DNA of 14,347 nucleotides from Bacillota bacterium (GCA_023421395.1 JAEZTL010000026.1:1-14347), one strand, 5' to 3'. Shown: positions 1 through 6,802, counted from the first letter of the stretch. Program-made: numbers and translations. The notes: generated from the letters alone by a model not told the origin.

Positions 1-48
1 ATAACCCGCGGGGCCCCGGGGGTGGGGGGCACGGCAGGCGGATGGCGC

Positions 49-1029
49 TTACGCGCCGTAGACGTACTTGTAGGCAGCCTCAAAGTCGGACCAGTCGATC
101 CACTGGGAGAGGTCCGCGCCGGCCACCGGGATGATCGGCAGGCTCTGGAACTTGGGATCGGGGGTCTTGCCGTCCACCACGAACTCATAGAGGTTCTTGA
201 AGGTCTGGATGCCCTGGATGGACACGGGCGCCGTCATGTTGGCGGCCTCGATGCCGTCCTCAAGGAACTTGTAGGCGTCGGGGGAGCCGCCGGTGGACAC
301 GACCGGGATGTCGGTCAGGCCCGCCATCTGCAGCGCCTGGTAGCAGCCCTGGGCGATCTGGTCGTTGTTGGCGAAGATGCAGTTGAACTCGGTGCCCGAG
401 TTGATGAAGTTCTGGGTCAGGTTCAGGCCGTCCTCGGTGGACCAGGCGTCGGAGTTGGAGAGGCCCACCATTTCGATCTTGCCCGCGTTGTCCGCGAGGG
501 CCTTGTCCACGCCCACCTTGTAGGCTTCAAACACGCCGCCGCCCACCGCGCCCGCGCAGTAGAAGACCTTGGCGTTCTCCACGTTGCTGGCCAGCCACTC
601 GATGGCGGCGTAGCCGATGTCGCCGTACAGGCAGCCGACGGAGGCCACATACTGCTCAGGCTTGCAGACGCTGGCCACGTCGATGTTCTCCACCGTGATC
701 GGGATGCCCGCTTCGTTGGCCATGGTGACCAGCTGCGCGCCCTGTTCCGGCGAGATGGGGAAGATGGAGATGCCGTCCACACCCTGCTGGATCAGTGATT
801 CCATGGCGGAAACGGACTTGGCGATGTCGTTCTGGGAGTCGAGCACCACGACATTGACGCCGAACTGATTGGCCGCGTACTCAAACGACTTGGAGGAATA
901 CTCGTTCCAGATGTCGCTCATCTGGTAGGCGATGTAACCGAAGGTGAGCTGCTTCTCCGCAGACGCGACGGTGAAGGTGGCCAGGATGAGCATCAGCGCG
1001 ATCAGGATGGACAGAAACTTTTTTGCCAT
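49..1029 (-). CDS. CUT2-type sugar ABC transporter substrate-binding protein (RbsB-like)
   Basis: This 326-residue exported protein should bind a sugar outside the membrane and deliver it to a CUT2 (ribose/galactose-type) ABC importer. Residues 1-24 form a signal peptide: a Lys-Lys start, a long hydrophobic stretch and an ASA cut site before Glu25. There is no cysteine at the cut site, so it is not a typical lipoprotein. The mature part has the periplasmic-binding-protein type 1 pattern: an early LTFGYIAYQMSD strand, then IQQGVDGISIFPISPE and MANEAGIPITVEN, and a late ANNDQIAQG segment. Length fits the family. The start at 1029 has a strong GAGGAGGGG ribosome site about 5 bases upstream. It lies 75 bases behind the TIM-barrel gene and is probably co-transcribed with it. 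No CUT2 ATPase or permease follows inside the window, but it ends 48 bases from the edge, so they may lie beyond it. The family call is secure; the ligand is unknown. Confidence 0.93.
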   Translation of the reverse strand: MAKKFLSILIALMLILATFTVASAEKQLTFGYIAYQMSDIWNEYSSKSFEYAANQFGVNVVVLDSQNDIAKSVSAMESLIQQGVDGISIFPISPEQGAQLVTMANEAGIPITVENIDVASVCKPEQYVASVGCLYGDIGYAAIEWLASNVENAKVFYCAGAVGGGVFEAYKVGVDKALADNAGKIEMVGLSNSDAWSTEDGLNLTQNFINSGTEFNCIFANNDQIAQGCYQALQMAGLTDIPVVSTGGSPDAYKFLEDGIEAANMTAPVSIQGIQTFKNLYEFVVDGKTPDPKFQSLPIIPVAGADLSQWIDWSDFEAAYKYVYGA

Positions 1030-1064
1030 GGAATCCCCTCCTCATTTTTGTGGACCGTGTGAAA

Positions 1065-1080
1065 CCGGGCCGCCGCCCGG
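1065..1080 (-). other. Intercistronic hairpin between TIM-barrel gene and binding-protein gene
   Basis: A 6-bp GC stem (CCGGGC/GCCCGG) with a 4-base loop sits between the stop of the upstream gene and the ribosome site of the binding-protein gene. No T-run follows on the minus strand, so it is not a clear terminator. It could stabilise the binding-protein mRNA or cause partial stopping. The hairpin is seen directly; its role is inferred. Confidence 0.4.
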
Positions 1081-1104
1081 GGAGGAACCTTATCCGCCTC
1101 CGCC

Positions 1105-1932
1105 TCAGACGATGCCCTTGGCGTGCAGAAAATCGAAGGAATCCTTGACCGCCTGGTCCGCGATGGCCAGGTCGCCCGGCTTCTTGGGGTTCATGGTGTA
1201 GTCCGCGGTGAATTCGATCTCGATGGAGTACGGGCCGTGGAAGCCGTTGTCGTTCATGAAGCCGATAAAGCCGGTCAGATCCAGATCTCCCGAGCCGACG
1301 GCGGGGAAGTTCCAGCCGTTGTCCAGGCCCACCTTGTCCTTCAGGTGTACGTAGTTGACGCCCGAAAGGCAGGTCTTGACCTCGTCGTTGGGCACCTTGC
1401 CGCCGTAGAACACGACGTTGGCGGTGTCGTAGTTGATGCCCACCCGGTCGGAGCCCACGCCCTTTACGATGTTCAGGAGCTTTTCGCCCGTGCCGTATTC
1501 GCCATGAACCTCGATGCCCAGCTTCAGACCGTATTTCTCAAGGTCCGGCAACAGCGCCTTGATGTTCTCGATCAATACGTCGTCGGTGAACTTTTCATCC
1601 TTGCCGAAGTGCGCCTCGCCGGTGGAGGAGATGATCCACTTCGCGCCGAAACGGCTGGCCAGCGCCATGTTGGCGCGGAAGTCGTTCAGCCGCTCCGCGT
1701 CCGTCAGGTTGCAGTGCCCGCTGACCGCGATACAGGCAAGGCCCAGTTCCTTCAGCTTGTCTTCGACATGCTTCAGTTGAGCCTCGTCATGATCGGGCAT
1801 GATGTGTTCCGTCCAACCGCGGACCGCCGTCAACTCCACGTACCGGAAGCCGGCCCGGGCGATGCCTTCGAGCGCCTCGTCCACCGAAAAACCATGGTAG
1901 GTATTGGTACTGACCGCGACAATGTTTTTCAT
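1105..1932 (-). CDS. Sugar phosphate isomerase/epimerase, xylose-isomerase-like TIM barrel
   Basis: This 275-residue cytoplasmic enzyme belongs to the AP endonuclease 2/xylose-isomerase-like TIM-barrel superfamily (the IolE/IolI/hydroxypyruvate-isomerase group). Members use a divalent metal to isomerise, epimerise or dehydrate sugars and polyols. The usual metal ligands are visible at the ends of barrel strands: Glu141 in GIEVHGE, Asp169 in INYDTAN, His196 in YVHLKD and Glu238 or Glu240 in SIEIEF. The start at 1932 is chosen because GGGAGGG lies about 5 bases upstream and the barrel begins at once with MKNIVAVSTNTY; the in-frame ATG 39 bases further upstream adds an unrelated tail. It is the first gene after the promoter at 2016-2044, and the CUT2 binding protein follows, so it probably acts on the sugar brought in by that transporter. 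It is only distantly similar to the barrel gene at 5883. The precise reaction is unknown. Confidence 0.9.
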   Translation of the reverse strand: MKNIVAVSTNTYHGFSVDEALEGIARAGFRYVELTAVRGWTEHIMPDHDEAQLKHVEDKLKELGLACIAVSGHCNLTDAERLNDFRANMALASRFGAKWIISSTGEAHFGKDEKFTDDVLIENIKALLPDLEKYGLKLGIEVHGEYGTGEKLLNIVKGVGSDRVGINYDTANVVFYGGKVPNDEVKTCLSGVNYVHLKDKVGLDNGWNFPAVGSGDLDLTGFIGFMNDNGFHGPYSIEIEFTADYTMNPKKPGDLAIADQAVKDSFDFLHAKGIV

Positions 1933-2015
1933 GATGCCCTCCCTGATTGATGATTCTGTTCGAACAAGCAAGGCGGAAAGAGTTTATTAACCCGATGAAT
2001 TTATTCCTTTTCAAA

Positions 2016-2044
2016 ATTATAGCAAATCGGTTTTTACTTGTCAA
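2016..2044 (-). promoter_or_regulatory. Consensus sigma-70 promoter for the TIM-barrel/binding-protein operon
   Basis: Reading the minus strand, a perfect TTGACA (complement of 2039-2044) is followed by a 17-base spacer and a perfect TATAAT (complement of 2016-2021). The spacer ends in TGC, giving an extended -10 element. Transcription would start near 2009, leaving a leader of about 76 nucleotides before the start at 1932. A promoter this strong normally needs a repressor; the TGTTCGAACA palindrome (1957-1966) and the imperfect palindrome GTTTATTAAC (1982-1991) are candidate operators. Confidence 0.88.
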
Positions 2045-2164
2045 TCAAGGTTGTCGGCCTGCACAATCAAAATTATGTGCCGGCATTCTCCGCCTCCGAT
2101 CGAGGCGCGGCCGCGGCGAAAAAATGGCTTTTTCCGGCGCGCGCCGCTTTTGGCGCCCTTCGGT

Positions 2165-2200
2165 GCGTGACTGGACGCAAACACGTTTATACTAATAAAC
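2165..2200 (+). promoter_or_regulatory. Probable ftsH promoter with inverted repeat over the -10 box
   Basis: TATACT at 2188-2193 is a good -10 hexamer, about 48 bases before the ftsH start. The -35 is weak: GTGACT at 2167-2172 (15-base spacing) or GCGTGA at 2165-2170 (17-base spacing). A perfect inverted repeat, GTTTAT-ACTA-ATAAAC, covers 2185-2200 and contains the -10, so a protein bound there would block the polymerase. It does not match the CIRCE (HrcA) or CtsR heat-shock operators. The promoter assignment is moderately sure; the operator role is inferred. Confidence 0.5.
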
Positions 2201-2240
2201 AGTAGGAGTTTATCCAGGCCATGGGGACGGAGGCGCGCAC

Positions 2241-4220
2241 ATGAATGAGACCGATACAAAGGACAGATTGCCCGAGGACAATATTACCGAAGTAAACACG
2301 GGGGAGCGTAAAAGCGGCCCGCCGCTAAAACCCGTGCCGGGCGGATCGCCCGCCAGCGGAAAGCCCGGGAGCAACTGGCGCTGGATCGCGGCGTTTTTTG
2401 TGCTGACGTTTCTCGTCAATGTGTTGGCGACGTTTTTCACCTCGAGCAACAAGGTGCAAATCGAGTACAGCCAGTTCGTGAAGCTGGTGGAGAGCGGCAG
2501 CGTGGAGACCGTGCAGATCGAGGACGACCAACTGCTGCTGAAACTGAAGGACGGCGCGGACGCGGCCGCGATTTCGAAGATCCTGGACGACGGGACCCAG
2601 GCGGCCGGGGATGCATCGAAGGATCACCTGGACAGCGTCTACTACGCGGGCATGGTGGATGACCCGTCCCTCACCAGGCTGCTGCTGGATAACGGCGTGT
2701 CCTTCTACAAGCCCATCGACCGCTCCACGCCGATTGTGGAATTCATCGGCACATGGGTGATCCCGGTGGTGCTTCTGTATTTCCTCTTCCATTTTCTGGG
2801 CAAGGGCATGGCGGGACGCGCGGGCGGCGGGATTCTGGGCGTGGGCAAGTCCCGCGCCAAGATGTACGACATGCAGACCGCCACGGGCGTCACCTTCGCC
2901 GACGTGGCGGGGCAGGACGAGGCCAAGGAGAGCCTGATGGAGATCGTGGACTACCTGCACGGCCCCGAAAAGTACCAGCGCATCGGCGCCAGGCAGCCCA
3001 AGGGCGCGCTCCTCGTGGGCCCGCCGGGCACCGGCAAGACGCTCTTGGCCAAGGCTGTGGCCGGAGAGGCCAAGGTGCCGTTTTTCTCCCTCAGCGGCTC
3101 GGAATTTGTGGAGATGTTCGTGGGCGTCGGCGCCAGCCGCGTGCGCGACCTGTTCGATCAGGCGAAGAAGGCCGCGCCGGCCATCATCTTCATCGACGAA
3201 ATCGACGCCATCGGCAAATCCCGCGACAATCAGATCGGCGGGAACGACGAGCGGGAGCAGACGCTCAACCAGCTGCTGGCGGAGATGGACGGCTTCGACG
3301 GCTCGAAGGGCATCGTGATACTGGCCGCCACCAACCGCCCGGAGACGCTGGACAAGGCGCTTCTGCGGCCCGGCCGCTTTGACCGGCGGGTGATCGTGGA
3401 GAAGCCGGACCTGATCGGCCGGGAGGCGATTCTGAAGGTTCACGCCGCGAAGGTCCAGATGGGTGCGGATGTGAATCTGCATGAGATCGCGCTGGCCACC
3501 AGCGGCGCCACCGGCGCGGATCTGGCCAATATGATCAACGAGGGCGCGCTCCGCGCGGTGCGCATGGGCCGCGAGGCGGTGGCCCAGGAAGACTTGATGG
3601 AGGCCGTGGAGGTCGTGATCGCGGGCAAGGAAAAGAAGGACCGCATCATGAACGCCAAGGAAAAGCGCATGGTGGCCTTCCATGAGGTGGGCCACGCGCT
3701 GGCCAGCGCGCTGCAGAAGGACAGCCAGCCGGTGCAGAAGATCACCATCGTCCCGCGCACCATGGGTTCGTTGGGCTATACGATGCAGATGCCCGAGGAG
3801 GAGCGGTACCTTTTGACGAAGAGCGAGCTGCTGGCGCAGATCACCACGATGCTGGGTGGCCGGGCCGCGGAGGTGGTGGTGTTCGGAGAGGCGTCCACCG
3901 GCGCGTCCAACGATATCGAACGGGCCACGCGCATGGCCCGCAGCATGGTGACCCAGTATGGCATGTCGGAAAAATTTGGCATGATGGGGCTGGAGAGCAT
4001 TGAGAACCGGTATCTGGACGGGCGGAATGTGTCCACCTGCTCGGACGCCACCGGCGCGGCCATCGACGAGGAGGTGCGCGCCATCATCTCGGCGTGTTTC
4101 GACGCCGCGAAGTCGCTCTTGGCGTCGAACCGTGAGGCGCTGGACCGAATCTCCGGATATCTGATCGAAAAGGAGACGATCTCCGGCGAGACCTTTATGA
4201 AGATGCTGAAAGAAGCGTAA
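2241..4220 (+). CDS. ftsH: ATP-dependent zinc metalloprotease FtsH
   Basis: FtsH is a membrane-anchored hexameric AAA+ protease that unfolds and degrades misfolded membrane proteins and short-lived regulators. In 659 residues the order is: hydrophilic N-tail, transmembrane helix about 47-66, extracytoplasmic domain about 70-160, transmembrane helix about 164-186, linker (GKSRAKMYD), AAA+ domain, then protease domain. Visible motifs are Walker A GPPGTGKT (260-267), the pore loop region MFVGVGASR (292-300), Walker B IIFIDEID (315-322) and the second region of homology with arginine fingers R376 and R379. Zinc is held by His481 and His485 of HEVGH plus Asp558 in ASNDIE. HEVGH keeps the HExxH core but has Val where most FtsH proteins have Ala. 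Length is normal. The start at 2241 has GGAGG about 7 bases upstream. It appears to be a single-gene transcript ended by the terminator at 4235. Its neighbours are sugar genes with no evident functional link. Confidence 0.98.
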   Translation: MNETDTKDRLPEDNITEVNTGERKSGPPLKPVPGGSPASGKPGSNWRWIAAFFVLTFLVNVLATFFTSSNKVQIEYSQFVKLVESGSVETVQIEDDQLLLKLKDGADAAAISKILDDGTQAAGDASKDHLDSVYYAGMVDDPSLTRLLLDNGVSFYKPIDRSTPIVEFIGTWVIPVVLLYFLFHFLGKGMAGRAGGGILGVGKSRAKMYDMQTATGVTFADVAGQDEAKESLMEIVDYLHGPEKYQRIGARQPKGALLVGPPGTGKTLLAKAVAGEAKVPFFSLSGSEFVEMFVGVGASRVRDLFDQAKKAAPAIIFIDEIDAIGKSRDNQIGGNDEREQTLNQLLAEMDGFDGSKGIVILAATNRPETLDKALLRPGRFDRRVIVEKPDLIGREAILKVHAAKVQMGADVNLHEIALATSGATGADLANMINEGALRAVRMGREAVAQEDLMEAVEVVIAGKEKKDRIMNAKEKRMVAFHEVGHALASALQKDSQPVQKITIVPRTMGSLGYTMQMPEEERYLLTKSELLAQITTMLGGRAAEVVVFGEASTGASNDIERATRMARSMVTQYGMSEKFGMMGLESIENRYLDGRNVSTCSDATGAAIDEEVRAIISACFDAAKSLLASNREALDRISGYLIEKETISGETFMKMLKEA

Positions 4221-4234
4221 CGGGAGATTCTTTG

Positions 4235-4273
4235 AAAAACGGGGCGCCGTCCTCTGGACGGCGCCCCGTTTTT
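4235..4273. terminator. Bidirectional rho-independent terminator (ftsH / oxidoreductase side)
   Basis: The stem GGGGCGCCGTCC (4241-4252) pairs perfectly with GGACGGCGCCCC (4256-4267) around a 3-base TCT loop. C4240-G4268 and flanking A5/T5 tracts (4235-4239 with 4269-4273) extend it to 18 bp. A T-run follows the stem on both strands, so it can stop ftsH reading right and transcripts reading left from the oxidoreductase side. It begins 15 bases after the ftsH stop. Confidence 0.95.
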
Positions 4274-4678
4274 CGCGTCAAAAAGACCGCCGGAGGTTCT
4301 TGATGCTCAGGCAGGGCCGCGCCGCCGTGAGGGGTAGGCATAAGGGCGAGAGCCGGTACGGCGGCGGACAGCCCAAACCGCAGGGGCGATGTCCCGCTTT
4401 TCCGGCGGGCGGATGTCATCGCCGACGGCGGGCTTCTCCGCCGGCACGCCAGAGTACAGGCGGGCGCCGGCCGGGAGGATGCCTTCCCGGGCCTTCCGGT
4501 CCAATGGACCCTCCGCCCGCCGGTAGAGAAAGCCGCGGGGTCGCGCCGGATTTGAACCGGCTTCCCGTTTCGCCCGCCGGGGACATGCGCCCCGGCGGAC
4601 ACCCGCTCCGTCTATCCGGCTGTCCCTGGCATGATCGCGCCGGCGCCGGAGAAAGCCGATGCGTCCGGAAAAAGACGG
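4274..4678. other. Gene-free, hairpin-rich intergenic region; possible structured RNA
   Basis: I find no credible protein gene in these 405 bases; open frames here have no family resemblance and arise from high GC. There is a series of stems: GGCGATG/CATCGCC (4385-4423) enclosing CCCGC/GCGGG; CGGCGG/CCGCCG (4426-4443); CCGGGAGG/CCTTCCCGG with one bulge (4471-4490); GGTCC/GGACC (4498-4510); GCCGG/CCGGC (4545-4561); and a 9-bp stem with a 7-base loop (4574-4598). On the minus strand the 4545-4561 hairpin has the 5-bp stem and TTCAAAT loop of a tRNA T-arm. A complete tRNA cannot be built around it. I see no RNase P, tmRNA, SRP or known riboswitch motifs. It lies between convergent genes, so it may be a minus-strand 3' UTR, a small RNA, or GC-rich filler. 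Confidence 0.45.
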
Positions 4679-5704
4679 TCAGATCCCGGGGCCGATGCCC
4701 GCGCTCTCGTAGATGCGCAGGATCAGATCCACCGCGCGGCGCGCCTCCCGCCCATTCAGCGCGGGCGCGCGGCCCGCCAGAATGTCCCGGGCGATTTCGC
4801 CCAGCTGGGCCTTGTGCATGCGGTAGTCCAGCGCGCCGGGGTCGCTGGCATTGCCCAGCACGTAACGGTTGAGCCGCTCCAGCTCCTCCTCCGGAAGGCC
4901 GCGTCCGCTCAGGTTCCAGTAGGTGATGCGCCCGCTCTCCACCTTGACGCTGCCCTTTTCGCCGTGAATCTCCAGCCTGTCCGAAAGCCCCGGCACGGCG
5001 GCGGTGGTGCCCTCCACAATGCCGAGCGCGCCGCTTTCAAACCGGACGGCGGCGACGGCGGTGTCCTCCACTTCGATGGGATGGAGAAGCGCGCCCGCGA
5101 AGGCTTTGACCTCGGCCACCGGCCCCATGATCCACTGCAATAGATCGATGAAGTGGATGGACTGGTTCATCAGCGCGCCGCCGCCGTCGTAGGCCCAGGT
5201 GCCGCGCCAGCCGGAGGTTTTGTAGTACTCGTCGCTGCGGTACCACTTGACGTACACGTCGCCTAGAACGAGCCGCCCGAAGTCACCCTCGTCCACCGCC
5301 CGCTTGACGCGGCTGTAGACCTCGTTGAAGCGGTTGTTGAAGATGCCCGAAAGCGTCACCCCGCCTTCTTCGCAGGCCCGGATCATCCGGTCGATGCGGT
5401 CGGCGCGGATCTCGATGGGCTTTTCGCAGACCACGTGCTTTTTTGCGCGGGCGGCCTTCACGGCGAAGCCCTCCCGAAGCCCGCTGGGGGTTAAGATGGT
5501 CACGGCGTCCACATTTTCGTCCGCCAGCAGGTCCTCGTAGCGCGCGTAGGCCCGGACGCCCCACTTTTCGGCAAAGCGCGCCGCGACGGTTTCCGAGGCG
5601 TCGAACACGCCCGTAAGGCTTGCGTTGCCCAGCTCCGAAATCGACGCGGCATGTACCCCCGCGATGGCGCCGGCGCCCACGATGGCAAAGCGCAGTTTGT
5701 CCAT
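4679..5704 (-). CDS. Gfo/Idh/MocA family oxidoreductase
   Basis: This 341-residue cytoplasmic enzyme belongs to the Gfo/Idh/MocA family, which uses NAD(P) to oxidise or reduce a hydroxyl or keto group on sugars, inositols and glycosides. The N-terminal Rossmann fold starts at once with FAIVGAGAIAG (about 6-16). The family EKP motif is at 94-96 (VVCEKP); its Lys95 normally takes part in catalysis. The C-terminal half has GGGALMNQSIHFIDLL (174-189), where His184 matches the usual catalytic histidine in the GGxxxDxxxH-type block. The start at 5704 is set by GGAGGG about 6 bases upstream and by the immediate Rossmann motif; upstream in-frame codons would add 68 unrelated residues and cross the promoter. 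It is transcribed away from the seven-gene run starting at 5883 and shares its 178-base control region, so it probably acts on the same substrate. The substrate is not known. Confidence 0.94.
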   Translation of the reverse strand: MDKLRFAIVGAGAIAGVHAASISELGNASLTGVFDASETVAARFAEKWGVRAYARYEDLLADENVDAVTILTPSGLREGFAVKAARAKKHVVCEKPIEIRADRIDRMIRACEEGGVTLSGIFNNRFNEVYSRVKRAVDEGDFGRLVLGDVYVKWYRSDEYYKTSGWRGTWAYDGGGALMNQSIHFIDLLQWIMGPVAEVKAFAGALLHPIEVEDTAVAAVRFESGALGIVEGTTAAVPGLSDRLEIHGEKGSVKVESGRITYWNLSGRGLPEEELERLNRYVLGNASDPGALDYRMHKAQLGEIARDILAGRAPALNGREARRAVDLILRIYESAGIGPGI

Positions 5705-5882
5705 GATCATCCCTCCGATATGAAATCTACTCATTTTAATGAGATTGTACCCGGCGGATCGGCGAAGCGGTAGGGTGATTTTTTTAGCGCCCTGCGGCGC
5801 GGGTAAAATTCTTCCGTATGTACGCGGCGGACGGAATCCCGTATACTGAATGCGGCAAGCTGAGAAACGAGGTGTCCGCTTC
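5705..5882. promoter_or_regulatory. Divergent promoter region with two inverted repeats
   Basis: This gap controls the oxidoreductase (minus) and the transport operon (plus). Plus strand: TATACT at 5842-5847 is a good -10, with only a weak -35 near 5819-5824 (TGTACG), as expected for an activator-dependent promoter. An inverted repeat, TTCCGT-N13-ACGGAA (5812-5836), brackets that weak -35. Minus strand: TACAAT (complement of 5744-5749) is a fair -10 with no clear -35. The perfect inverted repeat CTCATT-TT-AATGAG (5730-5743) lies directly downstream, over the expected start of transcription. The boxes are seen; binding by the YesN-type regulator or another factor is inferred. Confidence 0.6.
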
Positions 5883-6734
5883 ATGAAATATTCCATTTTT
5901 ACCGTCATGTCCCCCGCGGCGACGCCGGAGGAGATCGCGAAAAAGCTCAGGCAGTTCGGCTACGATGGGGTCGAGTGGCGCGTCAGGGACAGGGTGGCCG
6001 ACACGCCGGATCCGCTGCCGCCGCGCGACCAGTGGTACTGGCAGTATAACCGCGCCACGCTGGCGCTGGACGACATTGAGCGCGAGGCGGCCCGGGCGGC
6101 TACCCTCTGTGAGGAAAACGGCCTGGAGAAGCTGTCGCTGGCATCCTACCTGATGCCGCGGGAGATCGAGTCCATCGAGCGCCTTTTGAGCGCGGCCAAA
6201 GGCAACGGCTTCCGCATGATCAGGCTCTTCCCGGACCGCTACGACGGCACCCGCGCCTATCCCGAACTCTTCGGCGAGGTCCGCTCCGCCATGAAGGAAG
6301 TGGAGCTTCTGGCCAAGGCCTACGGCGTGGAGGTGAACCTGGAAATCCATATGGACACCATCATCCCCAGCGCCAGCGCGGCCTGCCGGCTGATCGAGGG
6401 GCTGGACGAGGCGCTCATCGGCGTGGTCTATGACGCGGGCAACATGGTGTACGAGGGGTACGAGCAGTACCAGTTCGGCCTCGAGCTGCTGGGCCGGCAC
6501 GTCCACCACGTGCACATCAAGGACGCCCGCCAGGAAGCGCTGCCCGGAGGCGGCTACCAGGCGAGGTTCTGCCCCATCGGCGAAGGCCAGGTGCGCTTTG
6601 ACAGGCTCTTCGCGGCGCTGAAAAAGCAGGGGTACGACGGCTTCTTCTCCTTTGAGGATTTCTCCGACAAGTATCCGGACGATGAAAAGCTGACGCGCAA
6701 CCTCGTCTACATCCGCGCCCTGTGGGGGAATTGA
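5883..6734 (+). CDS. Sugar phosphate isomerase/epimerase, xylose-isomerase-like TIM barrel
   Basis: This 283-residue soluble protein is a metal-dependent TIM-barrel enzyme of the xylose-isomerase-like superfamily (IolE/IolI, sugar epimerases, and the barrel subunits of keto-glycoside lyases). The expected ligands are present: Glu154 in VNLEIHMD, Asp184 in VVYDAGNM, His211 in VHHVHIKD and Glu258 in FSFEDF. The start at 5883 is preferred to the in-frame ATG at 5850, because 5850 lies almost at the predicted transcription start and the barrel strand MKYSIFTVMS begins at 5883. The ribosome site (GAGGTG about 9 bases upstream) is weaker than those of its neighbours. It is the first gene of the operon, followed after 68 bases by the binding protein. 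It shares the fold and ligand pattern with the 1105-1932 protein but little sequence, so the two probably act on different substrates. The reaction is unknown. Confidence 0.92.
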   Translation: MKYSIFTVMSPAATPEEIAKKLRQFGYDGVEWRVRDRVADTPDPLPPRDQWYWQYNRATLALDDIEREAARAATLCEENGLEKLSLASYLMPREIESIERLLSAAKGNGFRMIRLFPDRYDGTRAYPELFGEVRSAMKEVELLAKAYGVEVNLEIHMDTIIPSASAACRLIEGLDEALIGVVYDAGNMVYEGYEQYQFGLELLGRHVHHVHIKDARQEALPGGGYQARFCPIGEGQVRFDRLFAALKKQGYDGFFSFEDFSDKYPDDEKLTRNLVYIRALWGN

Positions 6735-6751
6735 TCCGATTGCGGGAATCG

Positions 6752-6774
6752 AAAAAAGGCCGCGCGGTCTTTTT
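6752..6774 (+). terminator. Weak terminator or attenuator inside the operon
   Basis: A run of six A, then GGCC-GCGC-GGTC, then five T has the layout of a rho-independent terminator (stem with one G-U pair, 4-base loop, U-tract). It sits 17 bases after the isomerase stop and 28 bases before the binding-protein start. The GC stem is only 4 bp, so partial read-through is expected. Confidence 0.5.
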
Positions 6775-6802
6775 GAGAAATAGGAAAGTGGGGTGCCCAG
6801 GA

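Larger units (their letters stand above)
1933..2240. promoter_or_regulatory. Divergent regulatory region between the sugar operon and ftsH
   Basis: This 308-base gap has no credible gene. It holds the leader and promoter of the minus-strand sugar operon (1933-2044) and the ftsH promoter region (about 2165-2240). It is much more AT-rich than its surroundings between about 1950 and 2060. A perfect 10-base palindrome, TGTTCGAACA, lies at 1957-1966 inside the sugar-operon leader. The half-site GTTTAT occurs at 1982-1987, 2185-2190, 2208-2213 and inverted at 2195-2200. The part from about 2095 to 2165 is GC-rich with a short A/T-armed hairpin (about 2119-2135) and no recognised role. Confidence 0.6.

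Noticed and set aside
22..798. A 258-codon plus-strand open frame
   Set aside because: It is antisense to the CUT2 binding protein, has a biased Gly/Val/His/Asp composition and shows no domain motif. The same applies to the plus-strand frame at 1123-1950 opposite the TIM-barrel gene.
2325..3695. A 456-codon minus-strand open frame
   Set aside because: It is the antisense shadow of ftsH, whose motifs are complete on the plus strand.
4545..4640. A minus-strand tRNA gene
   Set aside because: The T-arm and a D-loop-like string are present, but the 3' strand after the T-arm (GCGACCC) has no matching 5' strand at a suitable distance, the central loop CGCATGT lacks U33, and no CCA follows. Kept only as a finding.
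4300..4872. A 190-codon plus-strand frame, and a 135-codon minus-strand frame at 4195-4602
   Set aside because: Both are Pro/Arg/Gly-rich with no family features. The first runs into the antisense of the oxidoreductase gene, and the second crosses the ftsH terminator.
5781..5805. A terminator made of a T-tract and the GCGCC-CTGC-GGCGC hairpin
   Set aside because: The T-tract lies before the hairpin on the plus strand, and on the minus strand the hairpin is followed by A residues, so neither direction gives a working terminator.
5705..5908. An N-terminal extension of the Gfo/Idh oxidoreductase
   Set aside because: The extra 68 residues precede a complete Rossmann start, match no family sequence and overlap the promoter region and the start of the divergent gene.
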